Shown here in pieces: positions 21,151 through 31,706 of a stretch of DNA of 64,000 bases. Numbering within the stretch: position 1 is the first letter of the stretch; each line of letters starts with the position of its first letter. The translations under genes were made by a program, and so were the position numbers. The stretch comes from Ornithodoros turicata (taxonomy: Eukaryota > Arthropoda > Arachnida > Ixodida > Argasidae): the NCBI RefSeq assembly GCF_037126465.1, contig NC_088203.1:78650168-78714167 (forward strand), written 5' to 3'. The notes beneath the pieces are model-generated. The model was given only the letters and a program-made list of their open reading frames with translations. It was not told where the DNA came from and did not search any database.

Positions 21151-21838
21151 GGTTGGTCGGTCGGTTGGTTAAAGAACAACAAGGGGAGGTTGAATTCGGT
21201 CAAGCGAATTCTGCTACCCCCCAAAAAAGCTACCCCCAAACGGTACGATCGCACCACAGAAGGTGCGAGCGCACCGCAAAAGTTCACCGGGGTGAGCGTC
21301 TCGACCGCGACCACGCAGGACCGAGCGCGCCGTTCACATCAAGGATCATAGTAATGTCCACGCACCGTCTAGTATAGGGTTTCTAGTCCAGGTTGCACAA
21401 TGAAATTGACAAGAGCATTGAAGGCCGCATCCCTGTACTTAGCGTCCCATACGCCTAAGACTTTCTCTATGCTAAAGTCCCTGCTGTCGAGATGGCCAAG
21501 GGTCTGCCTCAAGATGCCTCTTTGTGCAGCATGCTTTGGACAATGCATGATGATATGTTCAGTGTTTTCTACTGTCCCGCACAGTAAACAGTTGGGCGAG
21601 TCCACCTTGCCCACTTTATGCAAAAACTGGCGACCATAGGGCACATTCAGGCGTAGACGATGCAGGAGAGTCTCTATGTGTCTGGGCGTTTTTGAAAGTA
21701 TGGTAAAATTTAGCTCCGGGTCTAGCGTGCGCAGCAGTGACGGACCACTGTCGGCTTGGTGCCATTTTGCCAGTTTCATGTTGTAATCATATACCAAGCT
21801 CGCCTGTGCATTTGCCCTTCTGCACATGAGAATAAGTT
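21150..21838 (-). mobile_element. 5'-truncated I-type LINE with (AACC)n tail
   Basis: The coding fragment at 21369-21827 is followed on the minus strand by about 190 bp of 3'UTR and a simple AACC/AACCG tail at 21150-21176. The 5' end is lost just after the start of the C-terminal region. No target duplication could be set. Confidence 0.6.
21369..21827 (-). pseudogene. I-type LINE ORF2 C-terminal zinc-knuckle fragment
   Basis: The last 150 or so residues of a LINE polyprotein: HRLRLNVPYGRQFLHKVGKV, then CLLCGTVENTEHIIMHC (CxxC...H....C zinc knuckle), then a helix ending at the stop. It aligns well with the C-terminus of the large frame at 31967-34882 and with 24967-25770, though it belongs to a different subfamily. 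Reverse transcriptase and RNase H are missing. The frame is open, so the copy is not very old. It has no start codon of its own and no independent function is expected. Confidence 0.85.
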
Positions 21839-21884
21839 TGATTCATTGTACATGCACCTTAGACATGCTGTATGTGGTGTGTTG

Positions 21885-22545
21885 TGATACAACAACAACA
21901 ATAGATGATGACGATGAGATGGGATGCCTTGTGATAGTAATATAATTGTCGGTTGAAAAATAATGCAAGTGGATTCTTGCACTGTAAACTTGAACTAAAG
22001 ACACCAATAAAGACGGTACCCGCATGACGAAGAGACGTGACGTGAAGTAAGAACGCAAATGTTAGCTAAAATAATTCGATAATTAACATTATACGTATAC
22101 TGCTGCAGATCGTACCAACAATAGCACACAAAAAACGTTCCGCAGGAATGTCGTTGTTCTCACAATATTAGAACAGCAAGGCATAAAACACTCTGTTGTA
22201 CGCAAGATACCATTTGATTGAAACCCTTGAAGCCTGTGCAAGAAGAACAACTCATTTGTGACCAAAACACAACAGCTGACAGATTTAGGTTTACCTTAGT
22301 TTAAACTGAGAAAAATAATGTGCTGTGGCACGCATGACGCTGCTTGAATGTAACCCTTGGGGGCTGTGGAAGAGCACCTTATCTGTAACCAGAGTAGAAC
22401 TGCTGAACTAAGACTTAGATTTATACCTTACTCAAAACACACAAGGTGTGCTGTATACACAGGATGCTGCTTAAATGTACGCTCTGAAAGCTAGAGTAAG
22501 AACACTTCAGACATGGTTTTCCGAAGCTATAGTGAGCAACAGCAA
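21885..22545. other. Retroposon (CAA)n end, then unassigned sequence
   Basis: ACAACAACAACAATAGATGATGACGATGAGATG at 21889-21920 matches tails at 26008, 46508 and 62770 and marks a minus-strand retroposon end. From 22060 to 22545 I see no gene, only two loosely similar 110-bp segments (AACCCTTGAAGCCTGTG and AACCCTTGGGGGCTGTGG). Confidence 0.45.
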
Positions 22546-22546
22546 G

Positions 22547-22620
22547 GGGGGGGGGATATGTTTTTATATAAAAAGAGGGGATAGCCTACGCTACGGCGGC
22601 TTACAACAGCAAGGGTATAC
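22547..22620 (-). repeat. Poly(C)-tailed retroposon end, very short
   Basis: A G run of about 9 followed by ATATGTTTTTATATAAAAAG, then GATAGCCTACGCTACGGCGGCTT, matching the copy at 26139 (TAGCCTGCGCTACAGCGGCTT). Only about 60 bp are present, a severe 5' truncation. Confidence 0.55.
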
Positions 22621-22879
22621 AAATAAAAGATACGCAACATAAGTGATGCAATTTACCTGGTTAATTCAAAATTGAAATGTCTCAGTGCCAGCTGCTAGTG
22701 TCACGGTTTTGTCGACAAGAGCAACCGAACTTTGAGGGAGCGCCTGGCCGCAGTGGCTAGTGCCCACAAGCTTGAATCACAAGAGGTGTAGTTGTGACGT
22801 GGAGGAGAAATTATCTTACTGTGCCAGGCTGCCTGCACGTTATTTAACAAATGAGGTATATTCCAAATCAGTAATGAAA

Positions 22880-23045
22880 ATAAAACACGGAAACGTACCC
22901 GTTGGGGCCGAGCCTCACTTTCTTCCCGCAACGGAGGCCTCTCAGCTTCACTCCCACCTTCAACTTGTGCCTGTAGCAATTCGACAAATGGATGAGCACT
23001 TCGTTAATCAATGATGAGGCAGTAACTGGCACGTTTCTTCTTTTC
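22880..23045 (-). other. Possible second exon downstream of the THAP-like exon
   Basis: On the minus strand a frame reading QVEGGSEAERPPLREESEAR, charged and of low complexity, ends at a good donor-like GTACGT near 22898. A pyrimidine-rich acceptor-like stretch lies near 23045. Linkers after THAP domains are often of this character. I have no motif support, so the exon is only a possibility. Confidence 0.2.
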
Positions 23046-23115
23046 TTAGAATGTGATGGCATTTGCACTGCATGACGTGTCGTTATACTTGTCATGCGAA
23101 CATTACGCGACTTAC

Positions 23116-23379
23116 CTCCATCCGCTGTCTTCTCCTACCTCCACAATCTCCAGATGCAAATATCGTTGGCACAGCATCCCTGTTGAGATACCATCGGCCT
23201 CGTGTGAGAACTCCGAATTGTTCTTCGAGTTGGCGCGTTGCTTCCGTAACATTCAGGAGCGAAATGATCGGAGCAAATCGCTACTTTCGAATGTGGCACC
23301 CAATCGGAAACTTCTGGTTCGGAACGTTGGAACTGCACGCTGAATTGTTCTTGCAGCTGGGAGCGAAGCACTCACGCAT
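23116..23379 (-). pseudogene. THAP-domain exon with compensating frameshifts
   Basis: From ATG at 23379 the frame reads MRECFAPSCKNNS, the C-x4-C start of a THAP zinc finger, and the same frame ends with LNRDAVPTIFASGDCGG, the C-terminal AVPTIF box, just before a GTAAGT donor at 23115. The exon is 264 bp, exactly 88 codons. Yet the middle, SDWVPHSKVAICSDHFAPEC with the second zinc pair, is in another frame, and the outer frame has a TAG there. Only 77 bases separate the two zinc-binding pairs, shorter than the family's usual 35-50 codons. So about ten or more codons were lost with a shift, and a second change later restored the frame. THAP domains bind DNA in host regulators and in P-type transposases; no transposase follows here. 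A pseudogene is most likely, and an assembly error is possible. Confidence 0.65.
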
Positions 23380-23699
23380 TTTCGATACTCAGCACGAAAC
23401 ACGTAATGCACCAGTAAGCCTCTTGGACTGGCCTAGCAAATGCTTTGCAACCGAAGCAAGCAAAACTTACGCTCGTCGTCGGTTCAATGAAGCCACAGAA
23501 ATACAATCGCTGACTAATAGGGCATCACTGCTACATCACTGCCTCAATCTCAATCTGCGCAGCATACATCCCGGCTCGGCGGAAGAAACCAAGCCAAGCC
23601 AAATGTCATGCCAAGCCGAACATCCCCGACGTCAAGTGGGACGTCGACACAGAGTTTGCGGGCAGCAAGTCGTAATGTCAGTGTGAAAAAAGAAAAAAA

Positions 23700-24599
23700 G
23701 AAAAAGCACTGTTCCAAAGAACCGCGAAGAGTTCGGGATAACTACTTCGCACACATCATCATCGTTCCCTAATTAACACGTCGTTTGAGTACCATTCTGT
23801 TCTGTAACACTCGGAAATCGGCGTAGCTGAGCTTTAACACTTCAAAGGCTCGCAGTTAACAGCGTATACAAATGTTATTGATTCTTACGGCGGTCTGACG
23901 CCAGATATATAACTCAACATTCGTTTATTTGTATTCAACAACTTACATTGTACTTTATTGGAAGCTATTAATTCCGTACAAAGGAATACTCTGCATAGGC
24001 ATTTGCAAATCTGAAAATCTATCGTACGAAAATAGACAACTTCTGGATCGTCGAGACACACTTTGAGAAAAAAAAAAAAAAAACAGGAGTAAATCTCGGA
24101 GCAATTGCAGCCTCTCTCTAGTCCTCCAGATTATTACTATATAGTCCCCATTTTAGTTCCCTGACCATGGAACTTACTCCTCAGCAGTGGAAATAGCCCC
24201 TAAACTTTGCATAAATTTCTGTGCATTTAGTTCCGAGAGAGACTAAGGGTTGTGGAAATGCACCTACTGCCCCAAAGCACTAAAATGACTCCCTTTCACT
24301 TTGAAATTTGAGTATCCCTCCCTTTGGAATTACTACCTCACTTGTACAATGACAATAATTGATGTGCTTAATCCCCTGTATCACGCAGTGGTCGCAGCTT
24401 TTCCACACCACATGACGCTTGGAGGGAAACATCTGTTGTGATGACTATACGCCCGAAACCGGTCACAGCAGGTCTATAAATACAACAGGGGACAGCACCT
24501 CGAGTTTAGTGTTGCTTGGTCCACAGTAATCGTGGCGCTAAACACGTAATGCGCTATTTGATCAGTATGGCGCTCGTGCTAAACTTTTGCTGTACCTGG
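23700..24599. other. No gene recognised
   Basis: There is a poly(A) run at 24068-24083 and otherwise no repeat or motif I can name. Confidence 0.5.
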
Positions 24600-25772
24600 T
24601 TGATTGATGTGTAAAAGAAAAAAATTGAGATGTTAGTCTCGAGCCACTCGGGGGGGGGGGGGATATGTTTATTAAGAAAAAAGAAAGCCAGACGGAGGTC
24701 GGCTTGCCATTCCAAAAAAATGGAAAATGGGCGAAGAAAAGAAAAGGAGAAGAAAAGAAAAGGGGGAGAAGAAAAGAAAAAGCCACACAGGACTGGCTAC
24801 TCCAGGACGCGTTATTCAGGAAAGAAAGGGAAACTACACAAATCTATACACTTTGACACGGAATGGAAACGGAATGGATCAAAACATTATCATAAAACGT
24901 GGCACCAAAAGTAACAGTGTAGGAGAGTGCACTTGCGAAATCTCAATGCCCAAAAAACAAAGAGCGTCACAAAGTGTCAAAGAGGTCCGTCGAGACGAGA
25001 AATTCCACAAGGGCGCGCATGGCAGGTATGAGCTGATTTGCGGGCCAGCACCTAAGAACCTTTTCGGTGGAGTATGGCCGATTATCCAGGCGGGTCAGCG
25101 ATGTCACAAGGGTACAACGGTGTGCACTGTACCTCGTGCAGTCTTGGAGTATATGATCCACGTCCTCAACTACATCACACAGACCGCAGTTGGGGGACGG
25201 GACCATGCCGAGCTTAAACAAAAGTCGTCCACTGTATGGCACGTTGAGGCGAAGCCTGCAGATGAGCGACGTGATGGGTCGAGGAAGCGCTGACGGCATA
25301 TAAAAACAGAGATCTGGGTCTACCTTGCGCAGGAACGACGTAGAAGGGACTCTTCTTCGCCAGTGTTCACTGCACAGCGTCCGCTTGGGTGAAATACGTA
25401 GGGTGCGTGGTACGCCACGTGCCACATGAGCCCGTCTCGCAAGTTGGTCGGCAGCCTCATTCCCAGAGACGCCACAATGACCTGGGATCCACTGCAAGGT
25501 GATGTTATGTGTCTGTGTGACAGCACACGAATACTCCCTGAGGACGTCACACACCAGTGGAGTGAGGGAGCTCGAGCGCATGGTGCACTGCAGAGCTTGA
25601 GGGGCGGTTCTGGAGTCATTGTATATGGTCCAGTGCATCGGTGGTTGACGGGACACAATGAAGGAAAGCGCCATAAGAATGAAATGCAGCTCGGCCACAG
25701 CAGCCGACGTTGGGTGCGGCAGCCTTGCGCTTCTTTCAATCGACAGCTCAGGGATTACGAATGCAATGTACC
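24600..25772 (-). mobile_element. 5'-truncated I-type LINE with poly(C) tail
   Basis: The coding fragment at 24967-25770 is followed on the minus strand by a 3'UTR of about 300 bp that ends TTCTTAATAAACATAT and then about 12 C (24651-24662 on the plus strand). The tail abuts a piece of the (GATT)n family (24600-24650). The AATAAA just before the C run looks like the element's polyadenylation signal. Confidence 0.7.
24967..25770 (-). pseudogene. I-type LINE ORF2 fragment: RNase H and zinc knuckle
   Basis: The frame opens at the truncation (FVIPELS) and covers most of an RNase H domain: AELHF with the catalytic glutamate, IYNDSR where the usual TDS has become NDS, and IPGHCGVSGNEAAD with the histidine and last aspartate. 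It ends with NVPYSGRLLFKLGMV, CGLCDVVEDVDHILQDC and the C-terminal ST(D)LFDTL, nearly the same as the 31967 frame. The first RNase H aspartate and all of the reverse transcriptase are absent. It has about 50-60 percent identity by eye to the larger copy, so it is a sister subfamily. There is no start codon. Confidence 0.85.
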
Positions 25773-26007
25773 TACTTTTATGTTAGGGTTAGAAAGTTGG
25801 TTAAGTTAGTGAAACACTCGAAGCCCCACAGCTAGGTTAGGTTTTCGACGCCACTGGTCCGACCCGTAGCTTTCTAGGACGCAGTGACAGCGACAATGTG
25901 ACCAAGAATTTACCGCCAACGATGTCTCTATATAAAGCTACCACATTTTAACGCGAATAGCACAATGCAAATGATGCAGCCAACATTTTTACATTGTTGA
26001 CTCATTA

Positions 26008-26330
26008 GATGGGTCAACAACAACAACAATAAAACTAAATGAAGGAGAAGTGATGATGACATGCGATGTTTTCCCGTGATAGCCATAGGACCCTACCCCA
26101 CTTCACAGAGGTTAATAGGAGATGAAGTTAATATGAGGGGAGTGGGATATGTTTATTATATAAAAAAATATGAGGGGAAGGTTAGCCTGCGCTACAGCGG
26201 CTTGCTATTCCCAGGAAGGAAAGGAGAGAAAAAGCAAGACAAACAAAAAGAAAAACAATCAAACAAAAAGGAAAACAAACACGAAATTGATCGCAGTTCA
26301 CACCAGGCGGCCATATGAGGTTAGATGAGT
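26008..26330 (-). repeat. Two retroposon 3' ends, (CAA)n and poly(C) types
   Basis: (CAA)n with AATAAAACTAAATGAAGGAG starts at 26008. A second end, GGGGAGTGGGATATGTTTATT, starts at 26138 and continues with GGTTAGCCTGCGCTACAGCGG and CTTGCTATTCCC. Both are 5'-truncated and non-coding. Confidence 0.55.
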
Positions 26331-26383
26331 CACCACCTATAACTGAGGCCAGTTCTGGAACTTTCCTTCAGTGCTTGTGCACT

Positions 26384-26440
26384 CTAAGGGAAAAAAAAAG
26401 GTATAATTCCCTACCCAAGCTGGTAGAACGACAGTACTTC
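26384..26440 (+). repeat. Short repeat shared with 30318-30375
   Basis: CTACCCAAGCTGGTAGAACG is identical in both places and is preceded in both by CTCTAAG and an A-rich run, suggesting the end of one MITE family. A mirror end is not clear. Confidence 0.5.
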
Positions 26441-26719
26441 TCCCATTTTTGGCCACATGCCCAAGATTCGCGGACAAAAACTTAAAGCGTGCTTCGCCTG
26501 CATTACTCCCATAGACGCAATGCATAATAAACGTATAATTTCATTTTGACGGAGAAGGCCGACACTTTTCACTGGTTCGCCACTGGATCCTGTGAGATCT
26601 ATATCCAAGGAATTATGCCGAAAAGGAATTATCCGTGTATCTATAAATGCTTTTGTTCCCTCGGCGTTTGAAATCTTACACATTGTACTCAATGGGACAG
26701 AAGTAGAATTCGCGCTCCA

Positions 26720-26762
26720 TTTTCTTAACAAACATATTCCCCCTCCCCCCCTCGCGATCCAT
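26720..26762 (+). repeat. Poly(C)-tailed retroposon end, plus strand
   Basis: AACAAACATATTCCCCCTCCC is the plus-strand version of the poly(C) tail junction seen elsewhere in this window. Confidence 0.5.
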
Positions 26763-26829
26763 CGTGATTTCACTGTCTTATACATCAAAATATATCCGCT
26801 TTAGGTAATTTTCCACTGCAGTTTCACCA

Positions 26830-28170
26830 TTAGGGGGACCGTGTTTGGAACCTAAAGTGGATGTCTGGTTTTTGTAGCAAGCCAATCTTGTTCCCGAGGG
26901 CATCAAAGTGCGACTAAAATGTGAGACATCACACTTAAAGAGGGCTTAGCCTATCGACACTTCCGCATGTACGAAAGCCGACTGCGCATTTGAGCACGTG
27001 TAAATGGGAGGAGGAATGAAACTCGAAAGGGAGGGGAATTATCAGAGTTCGGCGCGCATTCTCCTCTGATAACCAGCACCGCAAGACGGGTTTGATAAAA
27101 ACATCTACAAAATAAAGGTGTGCTTTCACGGCCAAAGAGGCTGAAGAACATTTCTGGTGACTTCTGCTTTAACAACAGAAAAGACAAGGCTGCAGATAGT
27201 GCGTTCCCCTGATGTTCGCGTTTTGGGAAATCGAACGCTCTATTCTTCGTAGTATCAGTTTCTTAAACTCTTTCTGACATTGTACTTATGGCGTTAAAAA
27301 GATGTACAAAAATTCTTGTGACTCTAGTGTACAGTTATTGCATCGTGATCTGCAGATGATTTCCTTTTAGTGTTTACCTTATCTGTGACCGTCATGTTTT
27401 TTGTATGTATACAATGTATGCTTACTTTTATGTTTCACACTCTTTCTTAATTTTTCCTCGCAGCACCACGGGGAAGGTTGGTTGCCACCAGTATGAAATT
27501 TGATGGGTACCTTAATGGCTGTAAAATCGTATATTTTGTCGAACGACGTTATATAACTCTATTTAGGAGAAGCGAAGGCAAGGCAATTTTTCTTTGTCTT
27601 TTTTTCATGCATACACATGTCTCGGCGACAGCGTGCTTAAACTGTGCATGGCCGAGCCGTTGCGCCTGCGCTGTGCTGAGGCGTCATTCACGAACAAAAT
27701 GTGTATGTCTATGTTCAACTCACTTAAATGCGTCGAATACAACTGACACCTAGCGCATATAATCGTGTTGTGTCAATGTTTTCTTGACATCAAGCCGATC
27801 ATGGCGGCGTACCTGTGCAGAAACTTAACACATTGCCAGAAGCGCTTTTTGATCCTTCCATTAAGCAAGTGCTCGCAGACGTGCATCATTCCGTGCAGTT
27901 GCCTGCTTCTTTTAGCGGCATGTTTTGCGCGTGAAATAGTGCACCCTGGGCGATCTTTGCAAACACTCGAGGTGACGTTGTACTTCGCCTTCGACAAAGT
28001 ACTGTCAATAGCCTGAGACAACGTTACCCCAATATTCCGATCACCATGGCGATAACTTTTTTTTTTTTTTTAGTGTACACCAGGGGTGCCGAACGCATTT
28101 GCGTCTGCGGGCCGCATTGAACTTTGGAGGAACTACGCGGGCTGCATACGACTGCTTTGGGGTAGCCTGC
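26830..28170. other. No gene recognised
   Basis: Frames of up to 91 codons lack known motifs. The stretch 28050-28170 has a poly(T) run and repeat-like text. Confidence 0.5.
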
Positions 28171-28180
28171 ATCTGGTATA

Positions 28181-28424
28181 CAGGGTGTCCCAGAAAATGT
28201 GTCATTGCATTCTAATAAAGAGACTACGCCACCTAGAATCATGCGGTCAACGGCATTTGTTCTTACTTGATTTTTGCCACCTCCTAATGTGCATGTCATG
28301 TAACCTAAGTTTAATTATGCAAATTTTTGCGAAGTGAACTCGGAAATTTGCCATGTAAAGGTCACTTTTTTACCACACCAACATGAAGAGCGTGTCGAAT
28401 TCTGCCGCTTTCTGGGACACCCTG
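28181..28424. mobile_element. Short copy of the CAGGGTGTCCCAG MITE
   Basis: The left 200 bp match the left arm of 3198-4079 (GTGTCATTG, ACTACGCCACCTAGAATCAT, AATTTGCCATGTAAAGGTC). The right terminal CTGGGACACCCTG is kept, with TA on both outer sides. Most of the right arm is deleted. Confidence 0.75.
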
Positions 28425-28429
28425 TAGAT

Positions 28430-28810
28430 GATCAAATTCACTCGGGAGATCACCAAGCCTACCGGTCCGTGTCTAGTAGCTTTCAAGGCACTAATATTAC
28501 AAATCGGCCGTGCAGGGTCTGCTCAGAAGTTTGGTAGGAGTGTACTAGTAATACTAATCGACCAAAAATCTGACGCTGAGACAGGTTTAGAGAGTCATTA
28601 GCCAAGACGTCGAAAGCAACACCAGAGGCAGACAGGAAATATCGAACTTTCAACTTTTTATCACATGATTAGAGGTTGAAATAACTTTTCATAAGTTTCT
28701 GCGCAACGCAGAAAGAAGAAATCGTTTGATTGGAGTCGTTTTGATCAGGATTCCCTGACATCGCATTTGTGAGATTCCCTCACGATACCTGTGTACAAAA
28801 AGAAAAAAAC
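28430..28810. other. No gene recognised
   Basis: Nothing beyond short AT-rich frames is visible. Confidence 0.5.
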
Positions 28811-28814
28811 GACG

Positions 28815-29099
28815 CTAACGTGAACCGGTGCACCGTACCAAATCAGCGCTGTTTCCAGAAACGCCCTGATCAAACAGGTCACTTAAGGTGAAGTAATTGC
28901 GTGCTTCCAGTGACTTGTACGCTTTCACAATATCAGCTATGAACCGGCTCGGCGAAAATATTAGATAAACTACAGTGATCGGCGGCATGTTTTGTGGCTG
29001 GGCTGTCGAGTTGTCGATGTGTAGCACAAAGAGATCGTCACGTTGTATACCGTTGATAAACAACTTGGTCTTGTTGCGACACTTGTCTGATTCCTTCAT
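28815..29099 (-). pseudogene. Fragment like tick SWIM/YqaJ-type repeat proteins
   Basis: The 94-codon frame contains NMPPITVVYLIFSPSRF followed by VKAYKSLEARNYFT. A pattern of PP(I/V)T, a short membrane-like run and (K)AYKSLEA.N.F is what I associate with the N-terminal part of the large arthropod protein family carrying SWIM zinc fingers and YqaJ-type nuclease domains, many of them repeat-associated. The usual GWVQDV continuation is not present here, and no SWIM or nuclease motif follows. The frame starts with ATG at 29099 and stops at 28815. An acceptor-like TTTAG lies just upstream, so it may be an internal exon. The identification is from memory of the pattern and not certain. Confidence 0.4.
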
Positions 29100-29395
29100 A
29101 GCTCTAAATTATACTGGTATCGTGGAAGGAGACAGTCGAGAGCGGTGTAGCAGTGCAACACAGCCGATTTCGCACCTGCGAAAAGCATTCGCACGGCTGC
29201 GTTCATTTTATTTTTCCAAGCACCTCCTAGATAGCATCAGGCCTGCGCGCTTACGTCACCCCACGGTGACCTGCCTGGCTTTGCGACCTCCAAGGCAGCA
29301 CAATGTACTGAAAGTCAAGTGCAATAGGGGTGGTCGGGTAGGTGGAAGGCCTTGAACAGACTCGTGAAACTAAAGAACATTGATAAGACACTTAC

Positions 29396-29497
29396 CGTCC
29401 ACCCCTGTTGCACTCGACTTTCAGTACATTTTGCTGCTTGGGCTGCTTCAAGTTTTCTTCTCGTTCGCTCTTTCATCGACATCATAGCAGCATCCAC
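29396..29497 (-). other. Possible small first exon with GTAAG donor
   Basis: The frame MSMKERTRRKLEAAQAAKC, a basic helix, ends at a GTAAGTG donor (29395 down). An inverted, diverged copy of the last 45 bases lies at 29285-29335 on the plus strand, with its own GTAGGT. It could belong to the fragment at 28815-29099, which lies downstream on the same strand. Confidence 0.3.
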
Positions 29498-29559
29498 AGC
29501 AGGCCCTCCGTGTGAAGCCCTGTCACGTGGGAGCAGGCCTGATGCTACCTAGGAGGTGT

Positions 29560-30905
29560 TGGTTTTTCCCCACACCAACTCACCGCATGCGCTGATGGCG
29601 CCTCTTGTTTGAACGAACAGATCACGAACTTTTCTTGAAACCGGGGAAAAAAAGAAACTGAACTGAGAGGAGGTACATAATCACGGGTAAGAGAATCGAA
29701 GACCCCCTTACCCCTCTACAACTCCGCCATTGACAATTTTGCTATAGTCCCTGCAGTTAAAAGGATCACCAAATAATTTTAATTAACGAATTATGTAATT
29801 TACGAGGAAACAAAAAATAGACTGAGTATCTCTGCGCCCTTTCTAACATTACGCACTAAGTCTCGTTCAAGTGCAATGCACCATTTTTGATAAAAAAAAA
29901 TGTTTGACTCATTTTAAAGGAAACGCCCTTCAATAATAGTTAAAACAGAAAGTGTCGGAGGTATGATGGCATTGGGAATGCCATCCGAAATCTCGCATTT
30001 GAAAGCGACGAAGCAGTTTGAAGAATCCTTATCAAGCTCGTCACACGCCGCCCGTTATCACCAATGAAAAGGAAGTGACCCGTGATAAGGGTTCGCTCTC
30101 TCATGACCTCCTCCTTCCTTACGGGTTTCATGCCTCCTCTCACCTATACACGTGTACAAACGTAAAGTTGTCTTACTTACACAACACGTGCTATTAGGCT
30201 AAGCGCACTTTAGGGAGACGTGTCCGCGAATCTTGGGCATCATCCACGCGTGCCTTCTCCTCCGCGGGTATAAGCGGCAGCGTCCCTTTCCCCATCGCTC
30301 CTCTCTCTCACGTCGTTTGCTCTAAGACAAAAAGTCTAGAATTTCCTACCCAAGCTGGTAGAACGACAGTTTCTGTTCTGTAGTTTGTTTCTACTCTACA
30401 GTTGTACCCAAAAGGTAAAATTGGTTTCACTAGAAATGTGGTTGCAATACAGCTCTACCGAGATGTGTTACCGAGAATTTTACCTTTTCTTCTTAGCGTG
30501 TGTAGTGCTGGCATGTGCTTCAGAAGTGTGCCAATGCTTTTGGGCTTCCCATTTAACCCACCCTAGGACTGCAATACACCCAATCTCTCGGTTAGGTATC
30601 TGTCACATGTTTTAATTTCAATTTCATGTAACTAACCTTTGATAACCCCTTCAACCACAGAGCAATTAACGTTTACAGAGCCATTGTTTTATGATTTTTT
30701 AAAACCTTAGTCTTATCCTTCCCCTCCCAAGCCATCTTTACACATCATAGCTGATGTTCCGCATTATCTCTTTATCCCAAAAGTCGCCCCCGCTCACTAC
30801 TGTGCATCTAAATAACATAAGTGACATATAATTTCGAGTGCCATCAAGAGGTAAAATCTTCGATGCTTTTTCTTACGTTTCTTACATGTCATTTTTTATG
30901 GCATG
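29560..30905. other. No gene recognised
   Basis: Apart from the short repeat at 30318-30375 (see 26384) I see nothing nameable. A GATGGCGCC word is at about 29593. Confidence 0.5.
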
Positions 30906-31384
30906 TTAAAGGGACTGTAAAGTGAAAAATAACCCCCACATTTTTACCCACTCTCGTGCACATCATTGTTTGATAAGGCACAGAAAGCATTACCTCTCAA
31001 TTCGGCATATTTTTTTTTTTTTTTACGTATAAATGTTTTGAAGATTGCCGGAGCATGGACGGTGCTGCCAATGAACGCCAAAAAAGACCAACTTGGGTTT
31101 CGGGTCCAGTGCTTCCAGGGATTGGTCAACTCGTACCACGTGAGAGTTAATTTTGTAGAGAACAAAGTTGACGTACATTATCGTTACAGCTAAATGATAT
31201 TTAAAATATTTAAAATTTAAAAGTTGGGATATTTATTCAATTAGTGAGCGTATGCAAATGAGCCGCTCACTACTCAGTTCATAGCCGATATCCCAAGGAT
31301 CTTTACCAAAAAGAAATTTCTTCGATGGCGCCACCTGTACACGAATTATTCAGCCGGGGGATTTTCGTGAAACACCCTGTATAA
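30906..31384. repeat. Transposon end with TTAAAGGGACTGTAAAGTGAA
   Basis: The same end, inverted (TTCACTTTTCGGTCCCTTTAA), closes a segment at 37780-38016. At 31366-31382 an ACACCCTGTATA end of the fold-back families occurs. The contents are non-coding. The two ends need not belong to one element. Confidence 0.45.
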
Positions 31385-31706
31385 ATTATAACATAGCGAT
31401 GACGTATTCCGTTTAACTTATGTTATCTTACTTGTCGTGTACTGAACATTGTCAACATGAACAAATTTAATTTTAGGGACCTTCCAGTGTTGAAATGACG
31501 CCAGACTGCTTTGTAGTATGCAGAGATCTCATCATTTGATAATCTTTTGAAAATTTCTCTTTTGAAATGGCTTTAAAGCTGTTTCAAGTCGACTGCAATG
31601 ATTTCATAGACTTGTGCGTAGAAGTCACTGTATCGGATAACACTAATGATGCCGGCACATTGTCCACGTCGACGGACATGTTTGTGAAGTGCGCAATAAA
31701 ATGACT

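Noticed and set aside
20827..21351. 174-codon frame on the plus strand
   Set aside because: It crosses retroposon tails, simple repeats and the antisense of a LINE 3'UTR; lysine-rich from A runs.
25770..25850. TTAGGTT and TAGGTTAGG words suggesting arthropod telomere repeats
   Set aside because: Only about two adjacent units, with no array; chance in AT-rich DNA.
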